In this document: positions 41,959 to 50,297 of the stretch, in pieces
Position numbering within the stretch: position 1 is the first letter of the stretch
How the letters are laid out: each line of letters begins with the position of its first letter
Origin: Micromonospora terminaliae
GTDB taxonomy: Bacteria > Actinomycetota > Actinomycetes > Mycobacteriales > Micromonosporaceae
Reading direction: 5' to 3'
Assembly (NCBI RefSeq): GCF_009671205.1
Contig: NZ_CP045309.1
Span: forward strand, 3,968,001-4,032,000
DNA: 64,000 nucleotides
Notes under the pieces: generated by a model
Seen by the model: the letters and a program-made list of their open reading frames with translations, nothing else
Database searches by the model: none
What the model was told of the DNA's origin: nothing
Made by a program: the position numbers and the translations under genes

Positions 41959-43343
41959 CCGCGCTGCACGAGCTGTCCGCGATCGAGTGCGCCCGGTTGA
42001 TCCGGGACGGGTCGGTGACCTCGGTCGAGGTGACCGGGCACCACCTGGACCGGATCCGGCGGCTGGACCCGGCGCTGGGCGCCTTCGTGACGGTGACCGG
42101 TGACCTCGCGCTCCGCCAGGCCGAGGAGGCCGACGCGGTGCTCTGGGCCGTGGGCCCGGACAACGTCGGCGCGCTGCACGGGGTGCCGATCGCGCTCAAG
42201 GACAACCTCGACGTCGAGGACGTGCTCACCGGGTGGGGCTCCGTGGAGCGGGACGAGGAGGCGGTGGGCGACGACAACGTGGTGGCCCGGGTGCGGCGGG
42301 CGCACCTGCCCATCCTGGGCAAGACGCACCTGCCCGAGTTCGCCCTGCCCTGCTACACGGAGAATCTCGTGGGCGGCGACACGGCGAACCCGTGGCGGGC
42401 CGCGTTCTCACCCGGCGGCTCCAGCGGCGGTTCGGCCGCGGCGGTCAGCGCGGGCCTCGCGCCGCTGGCTCTCGGCACCGACGCGGGCGGGTCGGTGCGC
42501 ATCCCGGCCTCCTGCTGCGGGCTCGTGGGGGTGCGTCCCAGCAACGGCGCCGTGAGCAACGGGCCCTCGGACCCGGCGCCCACGGGCCTGTCCGTGCCGG
42601 GGGTGCTGGCCCGGGACGCGCTCGACGCGTCCGCCCTGCTGGACGTGGTCGCCGGCGCCATGGCCGGCGACCTGACCACCGCCCGCTCGTGGCGCGACCC
42701 GGGGCGGCGGCTCCGGATCGGGTTGAGCACCGACCCGATGGTGCCCGGCCTGGCGGTGGCGGAGGAGTGCGCGGCCGCCGCGGAGAAGCTGGCCGTGGAC
42801 CTTCAGGAGTCCGGGCACGAGCTGGTGCGGGTGGACCTGGGCCAGGACGTGGCGGTGGCCGCGGCCTTCCGGGACGTGTGGTCCGTGGTCGCCACCTCCT
42901 TCGAGGTCGACGACGAGGACAACCTCACCCCGTTCACCCGCTGGCTGCGGGAGCAGGGGCGGGGGGTGAGCGGCGCACGCCTGCACGAGTGCCTGACCCT
43001 GTTCCGCGGCGTGGCCCGGATGCTGGAGGACATGGTCTTCGGCACGGTGGACCTGCTCGTCACACCGACGCTCGGCCTCCCGCCGCAGCCCCGCGGGGCG
43101 TTCCGCCTCGTCCGCGACGAGGAGGAGAACTTCCGGGCCATGACGCGGTTCATGCCGTTCACACCGATGTACAACATCGCCGGGATGCCGGCGGTCAGCG
43201 TGCCGGTCAGCGTGGTGGACGGGCTGCCCGTCGGCGCGATGCTCGGCGGCCCGTACGGGAGCGAGCGGCGGATCCTGCACGAGGTGGCCGAGGTGCAGGC
43301 TCGGGCGGGGGCCACGGCCGGGCTCGCGCCGGGATGGGCGTGA
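41955..43343 (+). CDS. Amidase-signature family enzyme
   Basis: A 462-residue enzyme with an intact Ser-cisSer-Lys triad: Lys82 (GVPIALKDN), cis-Ser156 (SPGGSSGGSAA) and nucleophile Ser180 (TDAGGSVRIP). The spacings of 74 and 24 residues match those of fatty-acid amide hydrolase. Such enzymes hydrolyse amides or, in pathways, form amides by acyl transfer. With an acyl carrier, acyltransferase and adenylating enzyme in the same operon, the substrate is likely an acyl amide or amino-acid amide. The GTG start overlaps the previous stop (GTGA). No signal peptide is seen, so the enzyme is cytoplasmic. Confidence 0.9.
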   Translation: MTALHELSAIECARLIRDGSVTSVEVTGHHLDRIRRLDPALGAFVTVTGDLALRQAEEADAVLWAVGPDNVGALHGVPIALKDNLDVEDVLTGWGSVERDEEAVGDDNVVARVRRAHLPILGKTHLPEFALPCYTENLVGGDTANPWRAAFSPGGSSGGSAAAVSAGLAPLALGTDAGGSVRIPASCCGLVGVRPSNGAVSNGPSDPAPTGLSVPGVLARDALDASALLDVVAGAMAGDLTTARSWRDPGRRLRIGLSTDPMVPGLAVAEECAAAAEKLAVDLQESGHELVRVDLGQDVAVAAAFRDVWSVVATSFEVDDEDNLTPFTRWLREQGRGVSGARLHECLTLFRGVARMLEDMVFGTVDLLVTPTLGLPPQPRGAFRLVRDEEENFRAMTRFMPFTPMYNIAGMPAVSVPVSVVDGLPVGAMLGGPYGSERRILHEVAEVQARAGATAGLAPGWA

Positions 43344-44071
43344 CGGCGCGGGTGGCCGGCGGGGCCGTGCTGCTGCACGGGTTCGCCGGTTCCCCGTCGA
43401 GCATGCACCCCTTCGCCCGGGCACTGGCGCCGCACGTGCGCCGGGTGGCCGTGCCGGTGCTCCGGGGCCACGACACCCGGTGGTCGGATCTGCGGGCGGT
43501 GAGCTGGCGGGACTGGTGCGACGACGCGCGTGCCGCCGTCGACGACGTGGCCGGGGCCGGCCCGGTGGCCGTCGTCGGCCTGTCCATGGGCGGAGCGTTG
43601 GCGCTCCGGCTGGCGGCCACGCATCCGGCCGTCAGTCACGTCGTCCTGGTCAACCCGTCGATCACGATGCGGAATCCCCTGCTGCCGCTGCTGCCGGTGC
43701 TCCGGCACGTGGTGCCGAGCATCGCCAACGAGCGGCCGCAGGTACGCGACCCGTCGGCGCGGTACGCGGGTTACCGCCGCATCCCCCTCGCCGCCGTGCA
43801 GCAGATGACCCGGCTCTGGGCCGACGTGCGGCCCCGGCTTCCGGCGGTCACGCAGCCGATCCGGGTGTTCCGTTCGCTGGCCGACGGGCCGGCCGGCCTG
43901 CGGTCGGTGGAGGTGATCCGGCAGGGGGTGCGCTCGGCGGATCTCGTGGAGGTTCCGCTCGCCCGGAGCGGGCACGTCGCGACCCTGGACCACGACGCGG
44001 AACTGATCTTCGCGCACACCACGGCGTTCCTCACGGGCCGCCCGGCCCCGCCCACCGGCCGCTCGGCCTGA
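43340..44071 (+). CDS. Alpha/beta hydrolase (monoglyceride-lipase/thioesterase-like)
   Basis: A 243-residue hydrolase: oxyanion loop LLHGFAGSPSSMHP, nucleophile elbow VGLSMGGALAL (Ser near 83), a lid of helices, acid near DGPAGLRSVE, and His in SGHVATLDHD. It resembles small carboxylesterases and monoglyceride lipases. GTG 43340 is chosen because it overlaps the amidase stop in the same GTGA style as the other genes; ATG 43334 is in frame too. As the last gene of the operon it may release or edit the acyl product. Confidence 0.85.
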   Translation: MTARVAGGAVLLHGFAGSPSSMHPFARALAPHVRRVAVPVLRGHDTRWSDLRAVSWRDWCDDARAAVDDVAGAGPVAVVGLSMGGALALRLAATHPAVSHVVLVNPSITMRNPLLPLLPVLRHVVPSIANERPQVRDPSARYAGYRRIPLAAVQQMTRLWADVRPRLPAVTQPIRVFRSLADGPAGLRSVEVIRQGVRSADLVEVPLARSGHVATLDHDAELIFAHTTAFLTGRPAPPTGRSA

Positions 44072-44181
44072 CGGGGACCCGTGGGAACGGGCATCCCGCC
44101 GCCCGGCCCGGGCGCGACGGGCCGCGACGGTAGCATCTGGGGGTCCTACCTGACTGCCTGGACGGAGGCGTACGGAGCAGC

Positions 44182-45465
44182 ATGCTCGACATGGAGTTGA
44201 TCCGGAAGGATCGCGAGGCGGTGGCGACCGCGCTGGCGAAGCGTCTGGATCCCGCCGAGGTCAACCGGGCGCTGGACGAGATCCAGCGGCTCGACCAGGA
44301 ACGCCGCGCCCTCATCACGGAGATCGACGCCGAGCGGCAGCGCCGCAAGGCCGAGGCGCGCGCGTACGCGGAGGCGAAGCGGTCCGGCGCCACGCCGGAG
44401 CCGGTCGCGGAGTCCGAGCGCAAGCAGCTCGCCGAGCTGGAGTCCCAGCTGGACGAGGTGCAGTCCCGGCTGCGCACGAGCATGAGCGAGCTGCCCAACC
44501 TGCCCGCCGACGACGTGGTCGCCGGTGGCAAGGAGGCCAACCGGGTGGTGCGCACCTTCGGCGAGCCGCCGGCCGTCGAGAAGGTGCGGGACCACGTGGA
44601 GCTGAGCCGGGCGCTCGGCCTGGTCGACCACGAGCGCGGGGTGAAGCTCGGCGGCTCCGGCTTCTGGATGTACACGGGCCTGGGCGCCCGGCTGGAGTGG
44701 GCGCTGGTCAACTGGCTCATCGAGCAAAACATCCAGGCCGGCTACGAGTTCCTGCTCCCGCCGCACCTGCTGCTGGACACCGCCGGCTTCGCGGCCGGCC
44801 AGTTCCCGAAGTTCTACGACGACGTCTACCACCTGGACAAGCAGTCCGCCCCGCGCGGGCAGTTCCTGCTGCCCACCGCGGAGACGGCGATCCTCGGCGC
44901 GTTCCAGGACGAGATCCTGGAGACCGCCAAGCTGCCGCTGAAGGCGTTCGCCTACACCCCGTGCTACCGGCGCGAGGCCGCCGGCTCCCACTCCGACGAG
45001 CGCGGCACCGTGCGCGGCCACCAGTTCAACAAGGTGGAGATCTTCCAGTTCACCCTGCCGGAGCAGGCGGACGCCGCGCTGGAGGCCATGGTCGGCCACG
45101 TCGAGGGCCTGGTCGAGAAGCTGGGCCTGCACTTCCAGACCAGCCTGCTCGCGGCGGGCGACTCCAGCGCCGCCATGAAGAAGACCCTCGACGTCGAGGT
45201 CTGGATGCCGAGCACCGGCAAGTACAAGGAGGTGTCGTCGGTCTCCTGGGGCGGCGACTACCAGGCCCGCCGGGCGGCCATCCGCTACCGGGAGCCGGGC
45301 GGCAAGCAGACCCGGTTCGTCCACACCCTCAACGGGTCGGCGCTGGCCACCAGCCGGCTCTTCCCGGCCATCCTGGAGCAGTTCCAGCAGCCCGACGGCT
45401 CGGTCGTGGTCCCCGAGGTGCTCCGCGACAAGCTGGGAACGGACCACCTCACCCCGATCCGCTGA
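44182..45465 (+). CDS. serS: Seryl-tRNA synthetase
   Basis: A 427-residue class II synthetase that charges tRNA-Ser. It has the N-terminal coiled-coil arm (about 25-110), motif 2 (CYRREAAGSHSDERGTVRG with HQFNKVEIFQF) and motif 3 (NGSALATSRLFPAILEQ). It is full length. A TAGCAT word at 44131-44136 could be the -10 box of its own promoter. It is not part of the preceding operon by function, with a 110-base gap. Its 3' end overlaps the end of the convergent ccdA frame by 17 bases. Confidence 0.97.
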   Translation: MLDMELIRKDREAVATALAKRLDPAEVNRALDEIQRLDQERRALITEIDAERQRRKAEARAYAEAKRSGATPEPVAESERKQLAELESQLDEVQSRLRTSMSELPNLPADDVVAGGKEANRVVRTFGEPPAVEKVRDHVELSRALGLVDHERGVKLGGSGFWMYTGLGARLEWALVNWLIEQNIQAGYEFLLPPHLLLDTAGFAAGQFPKFYDDVYHLDKQSAPRGQFLLPTAETAILGAFQDEILETAKLPLKAFAYTPCYRREAAGSHSDERGTVRGHQFNKVEIFQFTLPEQADAALEAMVGHVEGLVEKLGLHFQTSLLAAGDSSAAMKKTLDVEVWMPSTGKYKEVSSVSWGGDYQARRAAIRYREPGGKQTRFVHTLNGSALATSRLFPAILEQFQQPDGSVVVPEVLRDKLGTDHLTPIR

Positions 45466-46366
45466 CGGGTTCCGCCCCGCGATCTTGCACTTCCGGCCCG
45501 CAAGGAGTCCGGCTTGCGGCCTCTGCCGGGGCCACGAGTGCAAGATCGCGGGGGCGGCGGCGGGCCGCGAGCAGCAGCCCGGCCAGGGCGGCCGTCAGCA
45601 GGGCCGGGCCGGCCCAGTTCAGCGTGCTGGTCAGGGTCTGCTGCACCTCGGTCGCCGCACGCACCACCGGGTCGCCGAAGGCGTCGTGGCGGCCCCGGGC
45701 CAGGCGCACCTCGTACCAGCCGTACCAGGCGACGTAGCCGCCCGCGACCAGCAGCACCAGGCCGCTGAGGCGGGGCACCCACGCGCCGGCGCCGCGCAGC
45801 CGGGCCACCAGCCGGCCGCGCAGCAGCGCCACGCCGAGCGCGGCAACACCGACCACCAGGCCCATCCCGATCGTGTACGCGCCGAAGAGCGCCAGCCCGC
45901 GCAGCGTCGAGCCGGCCCGCAGGCTGGTCACCACGATCGCCAGGAACGGTGCGATGGAGCAGGTCAGCGAGGTCAGCGCGTACGCCGCCCCGAACAGGAC
46001 CATGGACGGCCAGGTGCGGGTGAGCCGGGGCGCCCGGGCGAACGGGCGCGCGGTGGGCAGCCGCCGGCCGGCGAGCAGCCAGCAGCCGGCCAGCGCGAGC
46101 AGCACGCCGAGGGTGACGGTGAGCCAGGGCAGCCGGGGGCGCAGCCAGTCGGCCAGCGGTGCGACCGCCAGCCCGAAGGCGCCGAAGACCAGCGCGTACC
46201 CGAGGGTCAGCCCGGCCGTGGCGGTGAGCGCGCGGCCGACCGCGCCGCGACCGTCGGCGGGGCCGGCGACCAGCAGCGAGAGGTACGCGGGCAGCATGGC
46301 GAAGCCGCACGGGTTGACCGCGGCGAGCATGCCCGCGGTCAGCGCCAGCAGCAGCCCGCCGGTCAT
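45449..46366 (-). CDS. ccdA: CcdA-type cytochrome c biogenesis / thiol-disulphide membrane transporter
   Basis: A 305-residue, about six-helix membrane protein of the CcdA/DsbD-beta family. The two redox cysteines are Cys20 (AVNPCGFAMLP) and Cys136 (TSLTCSIAPF). CcdA carries electrons from cytoplasmic thioredoxin to extracytoplasmic thioredoxin-like proteins; the coupled upstream gene encodes just such a protein. Its ATG overlaps that gene's stop by four bases. The last 30 or so residues are coded by a palindromic element (45475-45553), so the tail (ending AEPVSGSG) is probably not functional, and the frame overlaps the serS end. Confidence 0.88.
   Translation of the reverse strand: MTGGLLLALTAGMLAAVNPCGFAMLPAYLSLLVAGPADGRGAVGRALTATAGLTLGYALVFGAFGLAVAPLADWLRPRLPWLTVTLGVLLALAGCWLLAGRRLPTARPFARAPRLTRTWPSMVLFGAAYALTSLTCSIAPFLAIVVTSLRAGSTLRGLALFGAYTIGMGLVVGVAALGVALLRGRLVARLRGAGAWVPRLSGLVLLVAGGYVAWYGWYEVRLARGRHDAFGDPVVRAATEVQQTLTSTLNWAGPALLTAALAGLLLAARRRPRDLALVAPAEAASRTPCGPEVQDRGAEPVSGSG
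45475..45553. repeat. Palindromic element within the ccdA 3' end
   Basis: Outer arms CCCCGCGATCTTGCACT (45475-45491) and its exact complement (45537-45553) enclose inner arms near GGCCCGCAAG and CTTGCGGCC, separated by a few bases. It lies between the convergent serS and ccdA genes and codes for part of the CcdA tail. Elements with CGATCTTGCACTT arms are, by my recollection, common dispersed repeats in Micromonospora. It could also act as a shared terminator. Confidence 0.65.
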
Positions 46367-46935
46367 CCCCGGGCCAGCGCGTCGACCTGCCGGGTCAGCG
46401 GCTCCCCGTCCAGGAAGCCCTGGTGGACCACCCGGCCGTCGCGGTCCACGACCACGAAGGTGCTCTGCTCGACCACCTCGAACCGGCGCCACAGCACGCC
46501 GGAGCGGTCGTCGAGCTGCGGGGTGCCGGCCAGCTCGAACTCGCTGACGAACTCCTTCATGGCCTTCTGCTCGCCCAGCCCGGCGACGCCGACGATCGGC
46601 ACGGTGTCCCGGTACTTCGGGGCGATCTCGGCGACCGTCCACGCCTGGCTCGCGCAGGTGGCGCACCAGGGCGCCCAGAACCACAGCACCACGGGCCTGC
46701 CGGCCAGGGTGGCGGCGCTGAACGCCGCACCGTCCAGGGTCTTCGCCGTGAACGACAGCGTCTCGGGCACCCGGGCCGGGACCACCGGGACGGCCGGCGA
46801 CGCGGACGCGGGCGGCGCGGGGGCCACCGCGCCGACCGGGGTGGCCCGCTCCGGCCCGACCGCGCAGGCCGCCGCGCCGGGGAGCGTGGCGGCCAGCACG
46901 GCGGCGATGAGCAGGCGGGCGGTGGGTCGCGGCAT
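46363..46935 (-). CDS. TlpA/DsbE-like extracytoplasmic thioredoxin
   Basis: A 190-residue exported protein: a hydrophobic signal (LLIAAVLAATLPG) ending in AAACAVG, which may be a lipoprotein site at Cys24, a Pro/Ala linker and a thioredoxin fold with FWAPWCATC (Cys91-Cys94). It resembles proteins that reduce haem-ligand cysteines or other outside thiols (TlpA, ResA, DsbE). The next gene is ccdA, whose ATG overlaps this stop, so CcdA should feed it with electrons. The upstream gene in the operon is the NuoF-like protein, 21 bases away. Confidence 0.87.
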   Translation of the reverse strand: MPRPTARLLIAAVLAATLPGAAACAVGPERATPVGAVAPAPPASASPAVPVVPARVPETLSFTAKTLDGAAFSAATLAGRPVVLWFWAPWCATCASQAWTVAEIAPKYRDTVPIVGVAGLGEQKAMKEFVSEFELAGTPQLDDRSGVLWRRFEVVEQSTFVVVDRDGRVVHQGFLDGEPLTRQVDALARG

Positions 46936-46956
46936 CCGCGTCTCCTCCGGTTTGGG

Positions 46957-48420
46957 CTACTCGGCCTTGACCAGCCGGAGCGCGAGTTCGGGACAGACCT
47001 TGACCGCCTTGAGCGCGCCCTCCCGCAGCCAGGTCGGCACGGGGGTGGCGGGGAAGGCGGGATAACCGTTGCCGTCGAGCCGGATGAAGTCCGGGACCAC
47101 GTGGGCACAGAGGCCGTGCCCGTCGCAGCGGGACCAGTCGAGGGTGAGCTTGCGCGGGTTGGCGTCGGGCGCGCCGGGCAGGCCCATGACGCCCTTGACC
47201 CGCTTGCCGCAGCCCTCGCCGGTGGCGTGCAGTCGCAGGTCCTCGGCGAACACCTCCATGGCGGAGAGCGCGAACCGGGCGGTGCCGTCGGGGTGGCTGC
47301 ACGCGCCGCGCCCCTTCACGTCGCCGGCCGCCGCGCGGACCACCTCGACGGGGGCGCTGCCGGAGACCGCCAGGTCGACGGCGCGGGCCAGGTCGGGCAG
47401 GCCCATCTTGCACGGGCCGCACTGGCCGGCGGACTCGCCGGCCAGGTAGCGGACCACCTGGGCGGCCTCGCCGAGCGGGCAGGTGTCGCGGGGCAGCGGG
47501 ATGATGATGCCGGCGCCGAGCGTGCCGCCCACCGCGGCCAGCCCCGTGCGGGAGACCTCGGCCCGGTCCGCCGCCTCCGGCGTGATCCACTTGCCGTGGT
47601 AGCCGCCCATCAGGATGCCCGGCCCCTCGGGCACCTCACAGAGCTCCAGGATCTCTCGCAGCGGGGTGCCGGCCGCGCACTCCACCACGGCGGGCCGGTT
47701 GGCCGCCCCGGTGACGGTGAGCAGCACGGTGCCCGGCTCGTCGTCGGTGCCGAGCGCCGCGTACTCGTACGGGCCGATCCGGGCGGCGACCGCGAGCTGG
47801 GCGTACGTCTCGGCGTTGGAGAGCAGGGTGGGCAGCCCGTTCACCCCCGAGTCGCTGGAGCGCTTCTTGGTGCCGGGCGGGATGTGCGGCAGCCCGTTGA
47901 TCCCGTTGACCAGGGCGCCGCCCTCCCCGGAGATGAACCGGTGCGGCACCGTGACGATGGTGGTCGGCACCGGCATCCGGCGCTCCTGCAAGGCCTCCGT
48001 GAGCGAGGGCCGGCCCACGTCGTCGTCGGCGACCCCGATCACGATCTCCTCGGCGTCCAGCGCGTACGCGGCCAGCGCGGCGCCGTCCAGGACGAGGTGC
48101 GGGGCCCGGGTGAGCAGCACCTTGTCCTTCCAGCTCGCCGGCTCCCCCTCGGTGGCGTTGACCACCACCACGGCGGCGAGGTCCTGCCGCTCGCAGGACT
48201 CCAGCACGGCGCGCAGCTTGCGGGCGAACGGGAAGCCGGCCCCGCCCTTGCCCTTGAGGTCGATCGCCTCGGCGAGCCGGAGCAGGGCGGCCGGTTCCAT
48301 CGGCCCGATCGGGCCGTGCACCTCCTCGTGTGCCGGCAGGTCGAGTCTCCCGAACTCGGCGAAGCCGGCGGTGAGCCGGGGCTCGCCGACGCAGGCCACC
48401 GGCGGCACGGTCGTGCGCAT
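46957..48420 (-). CDS. NuoF-like FMN/Fe-S NADH-oxidising protein with ferredoxin tail
   Basis: A 487-residue protein: FMN/NADH site LKGKGGAGFPFARKLR (about 55-70), a NuoF-type Fe-S region ESAGQCGPCKMG (329-340) with a later Cys374, and a C-terminal ferredoxin-like module (Cys432-x5-Cys438 and Cys476-Pro) fitted for a [3Fe-4S] cluster. In true NuoF the first region reads ESCGKC with four Cys ligands; here the first Cys is Ala331. Complex I genes are absent nearby. It is coupled with the haem membrane protein upstream: its ATG (48420) follows the stop in a TGATG arrangement; GTG 48423 is the other possible start. It probably passes electrons from NADH to the haem protein. Confidence 0.82.
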   Translation of the reverse strand: MRTTVPPVACVGEPRLTAGFAEFGRLDLPAHEEVHGPIGPMEPAALLRLAEAIDLKGKGGAGFPFARKLRAVLESCERQDLAAVVVVNATEGEPASWKDKVLLTRAPHLVLDGAALAAYALDAEEIVIGVADDDVGRPSLTEALQERRMPVPTTIVTVPHRFISGEGGALVNGINGLPHIPPGTKKRSSDSGVNGLPTLLSNAETYAQLAVAARIGPYEYAALGTDDEPGTVLLTVTGAANRPAVVECAAGTPLREILELCEVPEGPGILMGGYHGKWITPEAADRAEVSRTGLAAVGGTLGAGIIIPLPRDTCPLGEAAQVVRYLAGESAGQCGPCKMGLPDLARAVDLAVSGSAPVEVVRAAAGDVKGRGACSHPDGTARFALSAMEVFAEDLRLHATGEGCGKRVKGVMGLPGAPDANPRKLTLDWSRCDGHGLCAHVVPDFIRLDGNGYPAFPATPVPTWLREGALKAVKVCPELALRLVKAE

Positions 48421-50093
48421 CACTTGGCCTCACCCCGCAGCCCGGCCCAGTACGCGCCGTCCACGGCATCGGCGTTGGCCCGCTTGCGCCGGCTCGACCG
48501 GCCCTCGCCGGAGGCCCGCATGGCCCGCCGGGAGGCGAGGTCGACCAGGGTCGGGGTGTCGTCGACGAAGGCGTCGTCGGGGGCGTAGCGGGCCGGCGGG
48601 CGCCAGTAGTCCGGCTCCTCCGGGAGGTCCTCCTCCGCGCTGTGCCGGCCGCTGCCGCTGCGCGGCGCCGACGAGATCGGGCTGCCCGAGATCGGCCCGG
48701 CTGAGATCGGCCCGGCCGAGATCGGCTCGCCGGAGACCGGCCGGCTCTCCCAGCGGCGCGGGCTGTCCCACGGCTCCTCCGGCTCGTCCGTCCGGCGGGG
48801 CGGGGCCGAGTAGCGCGCGACCTCCGCCGGGGTGGAGTAGCGGGTGCCGGTGTCCGGCGGGGCCGAGTGCCGGCCCTCGCTCTCCGGCGGGGCGGAGTAG
48901 CGGGCCTCGGTCTCCACGCGGGAGCGGCGCGGCGCCCGCTCCTCCTCGTCCCGGTAGCGGCGGCCGGTCCGCTCGTCGTCGCGGCGGCGGGCCACGGCCT
49001 CGCGCTGCTCACGCCGGGCCACGCTCTCGCGCTCCTCGCGTCGGCCCACGGTCTCCCGCTCCTCGCGCCGCCGGGCGGCCGGCGCCGGCTCCGCGTCGCG
49101 CCGCCGGGCCGGGGAGACCGGTGCCTCGGCGCGCCGCCGGCTGGCCCCCGCGCGGACCGGCTCGCGCAGCGTCCCGGGCTCCGGCACCACGGGTACGGCG
49201 AACCGCTCGGGATCGCGGCGCCGGGCGGTGCCGGCCGGCGCCGTCCAGGTGGCGGTGGCCTCGGCCCAGCGACCCTCGCGGCCCCGGCTCTCCTCCTTGC
49301 CGGTGGCACGGCGGCGGGTCAGCCCGGCGAGCAGGCCGGTGCGCTCCTCCCCCTTGCCGGCCATGGCCTGGTTCAGCGCGGCGGCCTGGTGCTGCTCCCG
49401 GCTGCGCTTGCCGAGGTGGACGGAGAGGCGGACCAGCAGCGCCACCACCACGAGCAGCACGCAGGCCAGGTAGCTCAGCACCACCCAGGTCTTCGCCGCG
49501 CGTCCGGCGTTGAGGCCGTGGAGCAGCGCGAACGGCCAGGAGACGTACGCCATGGAGTGCAGCGCCCGCCACATCCACCGTGGACCGGCGCCGGCGAACC
49601 GGACCCGCACGATGCCGGTCCAGAGCACACCGACCATGAGCAGCGCGGCCACGGTGCCCAGCCCGACGTAGATGCCCCGGCCGGCGACGAACGGCACCAG
49701 CGCGTCGGTGGGCCCGGCCCGGCCGATGGCGACCTTGGTGATCACGTGGCAGACGAGCCCGGCCACGCCGAGGACTCCGGTGGCCCGGTGCGCCGACTGG
49801 AGCAGCACCCGGTGCCGGATGAGCAGCACCAGCCGGTCGGTGGCGAGCAGGCCCATCATCACGGTGAGACTGAGCGAGACCAGGGTGACCACCCCGGCGA
49901 AGAACTCGGTGAAGAAGAACCCGTACGTGTACATGACGGCGCCGGCGCCGGCCAGTTCGAGGCCGGCCCACGCGACGGCGAGCGCGGACGCGGTGAGCGC
50001 CACCATCGCGGATCTCGACATCGTCCGGGCACCACGGCTGGTGGTGGCGGTCCGGACGGTCGTCGCCTTCTCGTTCTGCTGTGCCCGGGCCAT
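48420..50093 (-). CDS. Ferric-reductase-type two-haem membrane protein with long repeat-rich tail
   Basis: A 557-residue protein. Residues about 28-230 form a six-helix ferric-reductase-like domain with haem ligands spaced H-x13-H (SAHRATG to VCHVITK) and H-x12-H (RALHSMAYV to LLHGLNAG), the two-haem pattern of FRE/NOX proteins. The remaining 320 residues are Arg/Glu/Pro/Ser-rich and look disordered, with short repeats: RREER-type units near 390-420, a YSAPP motif several times near 440-490, and GPISA pentapeptides near 510. No FAD/NAD domain is attached, and the NuoF-like partner could replace it. The ATG follows GAGGAG; longer frames upstream are non-coding. Confidence 0.8.
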   Translation of the reverse strand: MARAQQNEKATTVRTATTSRGARTMSRSAMVALTASALAVAWAGLELAGAGAVMYTYGFFFTEFFAGVVTLVSLSLTVMMGLLATDRLVLLIRHRVLLQSAHRATGVLGVAGLVCHVITKVAIGRAGPTDALVPFVAGRGIYVGLGTVAALLMVGVLWTGIVRVRFAGAGPRWMWRALHSMAYVSWPFALLHGLNAGRAAKTWVVLSYLACVLLVVVALLVRLSVHLGKRSREQHQAAALNQAMAGKGEERTGLLAGLTRRRATGKEESRGREGRWAEATATWTAPAGTARRRDPERFAVPVVPEPGTLREPVRAGASRRRAEAPVSPARRRDAEPAPAARRREERETVGRREERESVARREQREAVARRRDDERTGRRYRDEEERAPRRSRVETEARYSAPPESEGRHSAPPDTGTRYSTPAEVARYSAPPRRTDEPEEPWDSPRRWESRPVSGEPISAGPISAGPISGSPISSAPRSGSGRHSAEEDLPEEPDYWRPPARYAPDDAFVDDTPTLVDLASRRAMRASGEGRSSRRKRANADAVDGAYWAGLRGEAK

Positions 50094-50267
50094 CTGCTCC
50101 TCGATCGTCTCGCGGCGGCGCACCCACCGGCCGACCCTGCTCCCTCCTCCAGTACGGACGGACGGCTCGGGCGGATCACCTCCGGTGGCGAATTTCTCGG
50201 CCGATCCGTCGAACCGACCCGGCCCGGGGCGCGTGTAGCGCCTGTCGCAACGACACATGTCCATACG

Positions 50268-50297
50268 TTGACATTTCTTGCAACACGCTTGTAGCCT
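50268..50297 (+). promoter_or_regulatory. Promoter of the alpha-amylase gene
   Basis: A perfect -35 box TTGACA (50268-50273), an 18-base spacer and a -10 box TAGCCT (50292-50297) stand about 80 bases before the amylase start. This is the best vegetative-type promoter I see in the window. The spacer overlaps a TTCTTGCAA element described separately. Confidence 0.75.

Noticed and set aside
44072..44181. T-box leader for serS
   Set aside because: The 110-base gap is too short and lacks a T-box motif.
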